Assembly (NCBI RefSeq): GCF_035222375.1
Contig: NW_026946365.1
Location: 1,983,106-2,047,105, forward strand
Source of the DNA: Podospora pseudocomata
Taxonomy: Eukaryota; Ascomycota; Sordariomycetes; Sordariales; Podosporaceae
Reading direction: 5' to 3'
DNA length: 64,000 nt
Below, piece after piece: positions 61,167-64,000 of the stretch. The notes beneath the pieces are model-generated. The model did no database searches. It saw only the letters and a list, made by a program, of their open reading frames with translations, and had not been told where the DNA came from. The translations under genes were made by a program, and so were the position numbers. Positions within the stretch are counted from its first letter, which is position 1; every line of letters starts with the position of its first letter.

Positions 61167-64000
61167 AAACGCAATGCCGACAGCAACATCCCAGCTGGGC
61201 AAGCCGCACTTTCGAACGCTTGGCGGCTCGCGGAAAAGAACTTAATCACTTCAAAACCACGCAGCTGGCGGCACAGGCGCCCAGGCCACGGCTGCCTGTG
61301 GAACTGGGGCTGCCTGGCGCAACTCCTGCTGGGCGCCCGTGTCGAAATGAGCAATGCCCTCACGCGCGGACCGCGGGGATAAGCCTCTTCGCCGGCAAGC
61401 CGCTGCAGGACGAAGAGATGAGGCCTCAGCAGCCAGACCGGCCTCCACCCCGGCCAGAGACCGCGAGACTTCACCCCCCTCACCACCCTTTGCATCCCGC
61501 GCCACGTAAAATAGCAGCCCCGACAACTGACAAGGCTGTCTATCCAGACTGGAATAAACCGCACGAGGCCTCCCGAGACAGCAGGCACGCCAAAAATACC
61601 CTTGGTCCAGAGATACAGTCCTATTCCGGGGACGCTGGAACTGCGACCAGGACACAAAACGCCTCCCGAACAAGATATAAGATACGGCAAGAACAGCTGG
61701 ACCCCAAACAGGCCGACTTCCTGCCAAAAAGTCCTCGCTCTTCCCAAGATCTCAAGAACATCGGCAGAACAGTACTGCCGCTCGCCCTGCCAAATCAATA
61801 ACCAGTTAAAACCTCGGCAAGAGGTACAATAAGGAGCCACCAGCCCGGCGACGAGGCCCGAGGGCCCTCAAAGACCCCCAGGCTTACCAAGACCCCGGCG
61901 GGCCTTACTGCTCGCATCCGCGTGGAAGGCCCAGGTGGCGATGAGCAAGAACCAGCAGCGCCAAGCCATAACAGCGCGCGCGGACAAGTGTCACCGGCCT
62001 GGCTGCGCGTTAACAGCGGGCAAGCCAGTAGGCCTCAGCAGCAAAAGAACCAACCAGAGGACGGCTCACTGCCAGCGCAAATACCCATTGGCCGTAAGAA
62101 CAAGCATCAGCAGAGGAAAGCACCAGAATCGCGCTCTGCCGGTGACTCAGGGAGCCTCAGCCTAATCGCTCAGCCCATAGAAGTCGACACTGGCCGCGTC
62201 GTCACGGCGGCTAGAGCAAGAAGCGCGGACGCAGCTACTCGCCCTGGCGGCAAACCCTGACCACACTACGGCGCAAAAAGCGATGGAATGTTGCAAGCGC
62301 CGCTATGGATTCAGGATACCAGAAGACAGTCAACGCCAGCCTTGACGGCAACATCGACACCAACGACTATCTTGGAAGACATAAAGATCTACAGGCCACC
62401 AAGGGCCGATAGGTGTCGGCGAAGAAGTCGAAACACGCGCCTACCGACGGCAATCCGCAAACTGGGGTCGTATCGTATCAAACCGTCACGACACTTCAGA
62501 CTCTTTGGCGGCCCGCCATTGAAGGTCACCAGAGCGCGCAAAGAGCCAGCCAATTGCTGCAGATGCCAGGTTACCACGACCCACGCATCTGCGATGAACC
62601 AAGCCAGATGCAGTAATTGCCGGGACGACCACCCACCAGGGCCACCAGAATACCGGGATGCGCCAGCCTTGCGGACACAAGGCGGAGTTTGCAGGCGTGC
62701 CAGCCAGACAAGAACCATGGGGGCGTCACTCGAAACCAAACCAACAGGCAACTCAAGGCCACCTGTAAGGCCAGGCAGGCCCACTGTACGCGGCAGCACA
62801 CCCAGCGGAAGGGAAGGGCACTGCGACTCCCCAGCCCGCAACGACCAGCCACGGCACGAACCATGCCTGTAAGTTAACGAAACCCAGGAGAGCAGCCAAA
62901 ACGGACGAAGTCAGGCTCTCTCCTTCCTACAGGCCAACGTGGCTAGAAGGGCCGGTGCGACGCCCTCCTCAATATATGGCGTGGGAAAGGACTGCCAACG
63001 TCATTTTGAGTACAGGAACTATAGGCACGGGAACCCAGGACACGGCGAAGAATGGCCAAAGACCACAGAGGATACACCAGCACTACGCACAGCGAGCTGG
63101 GCAGCAGGACCCCAGGGCGATGGTATACATCAAAGAACTACTAAAGGACTAGCAGGCCTGGGACTACACTGGGACACCACGACATACTGCCAGTAAAACC
63201 AAAGAGGATAGTCTGGAGTCGGCTATACAGGGACAGACTTGGCGACGACGAGGTGCTCGACCTGGTCTGAAGCTGGCACCAGCAGACCAGCGGTCATCGG
63301 AGGCGACTGTTGCCTACCACCCTGCAGCAACCGGGAAAAGGGGTGCCCGGCGGGGACGAATAGCTGGATGAAGCTTGGAAAGCCGCCTCACCTGGCATCG
63401 CTACGAGACCCTGAAGTATGCGGAGCACCATTGGTCTGGGTCCTCTCAGCAAGCACAGGGGTGAGAAAGCCTAAGTGGACGAGGACACCTACACTGAATC
63501 AGGCCTACATGGCAGGACGGTACCCACCAGCAGCCACAGGCAGCCAGGAAAGGTGAACCCTGCGTCCCGGCCCAGGAGGATGGGGCGCTCTTCCGCTCCC
63601 TACAGATAGGGCGCCAACACAGAAACCGACAGTAGCACACACACAACCAGGACCTCGACCACTGGGCCTCCTACAGAGAACGCCCTCGTAAGAGCGATCA
63701 AGGGGAGCGGACACTGAAGACAAGCGGGAGGCACCACACAGCCGGTGGAACGAGGAGTGCAAGGAAGCACGCTGGCGCTGCGGCGAGCCGTGGCTGACCC
63801 CGCACAGGGGAAGTAGATCGACAGAAATGCGCAAGACGTTCGAGACACCCAACGGTCAAAAACCAAAAAGAGAGTACTGTAGCAGAAGCTCGAGCAAGCG
63901 TCCTCGAACAAGGACATCTACGCAGTGGCGGCGTGGCACAGAGCCGACACGCCCTTTACTCCGCTGGTCACGGGAATAGGACCTATACGGAACCGGGGGA
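61167..64000 (+). mobile_element. GC-rich degraded non-LTR (LINE, Tad/I-like) retrotransposon, truncated by window end
   Basis: No long frame with a domain survives, but plus-strand pieces fall in LINE order. A Pro/Arg/Gln-rich ORF1-like region (61220-62260) comes first. A gag zinc-knuckle-like stretch, PANCCRCQVTTTHASAMNQ then ARCSNCRDDHPPG, follows near 62550-62640. An endonuclease start-like LQANVARR with MAWERTANVIL and (in another frame) YRHGNPGHGEEW lies near 62930-63055, as in 'QxNV..A...DVILxQEPY'. The linker before reverse transcriptase, PHSRWNEECKEARW, is near 63730-63780, with NKDIYAVAAWHRADTP near 63910-63950. The RT would lie beyond 64000. Many indels break the frames. The left boundary is placed at the composition change only. 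No poly-A or target-site duplication is visible because the 3' end is outside. Confidence 0.55.

Noticed and set aside
61076-61840. 254-codon minus-strand frame in the GC-rich end
   Set aside because: Stop-poor only because the DNA is GC-rich; the plus strand carries the LINE-like fragments, so this is a shadow.

Overview
This is a window of nuclear DNA from a filamentous ascomycete, most likely a sordariomycete and probably order Sordariales. Genes have short GT..AG introns of about 30-200 nt with CTAAC/CTGAC-like branch sites, coding DNA is GC-rich, and intergenic DNA is long. Both nuclear tRNA genes carry introns. Several gene families (GrrA F-box protein, DUF3433, CFEM, HET, AIM18-like, BAG) are fungal or typical of Pezizomycotina. 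The lineage is inferred from protein resemblance recalled from memory, not from a search.

Left part (1-20 kb): the tail of a DUF3433 membrane protein converges on a Baeyer-Villiger monooxygenase (BVMO). The BVMO is divergent from a cyclase-family metal hydrolase, which is followed by a hot-dog thioesterase. These three enzymes could form a small oxidative/hydrolytic catabolic group. After a poorly resolved orphan gene come an eight-exon P-type cation ATPase (1107 aa) and the SCF F-box/LRR protein GrrA. Apart from the orphan gene, whose model is unsettled, splice models in this part keep perfect frame. The GrrA frame is stopped by a TAG but continues open for 55 more codons.

Middle part (20-42 kb): mostly housekeeping genes. 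These are an AIM18/46-like mitochondrial protein, a glutaredoxin, a membrane-anchored ubiquitin-like plus BAG chaperone regulator, ribosomal protein uL13 (RPL16), a histidine-type phosphatase, an intron-bearing tRNA-Met, divergent proteasome RPT2 and E2 enzyme UBC1, and divergent succinyl-CoA ligase alpha (LSC1) and ELP3. Most of these carry small indels, many in homopolymers. Several are normally essential, so the breaks are probably sequence errors rather than decay.

Right part (42-64 kb): accessory and gene-poor. It holds a small secreted cysteine protein, tRNA-Leu(CAG) with an intron, a CFEM protein, a kinase-like gene convergent with an MFS sugar transporter, a membrane-protein relic and a HET-like relic. 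From about 61.1 kb the composition turns abruptly GC-rich. Fragments there match a non-LTR (LINE, Tad/I-like) retrotransposon: a gag zinc knuckle, endonuclease pieces and the linker before the reverse transcriptase, truncated by the window edge. I found no wholly new system. The best leads are the GrrA stop-codon extension and the GC-rich LINE that lacks an obvious RIP look.
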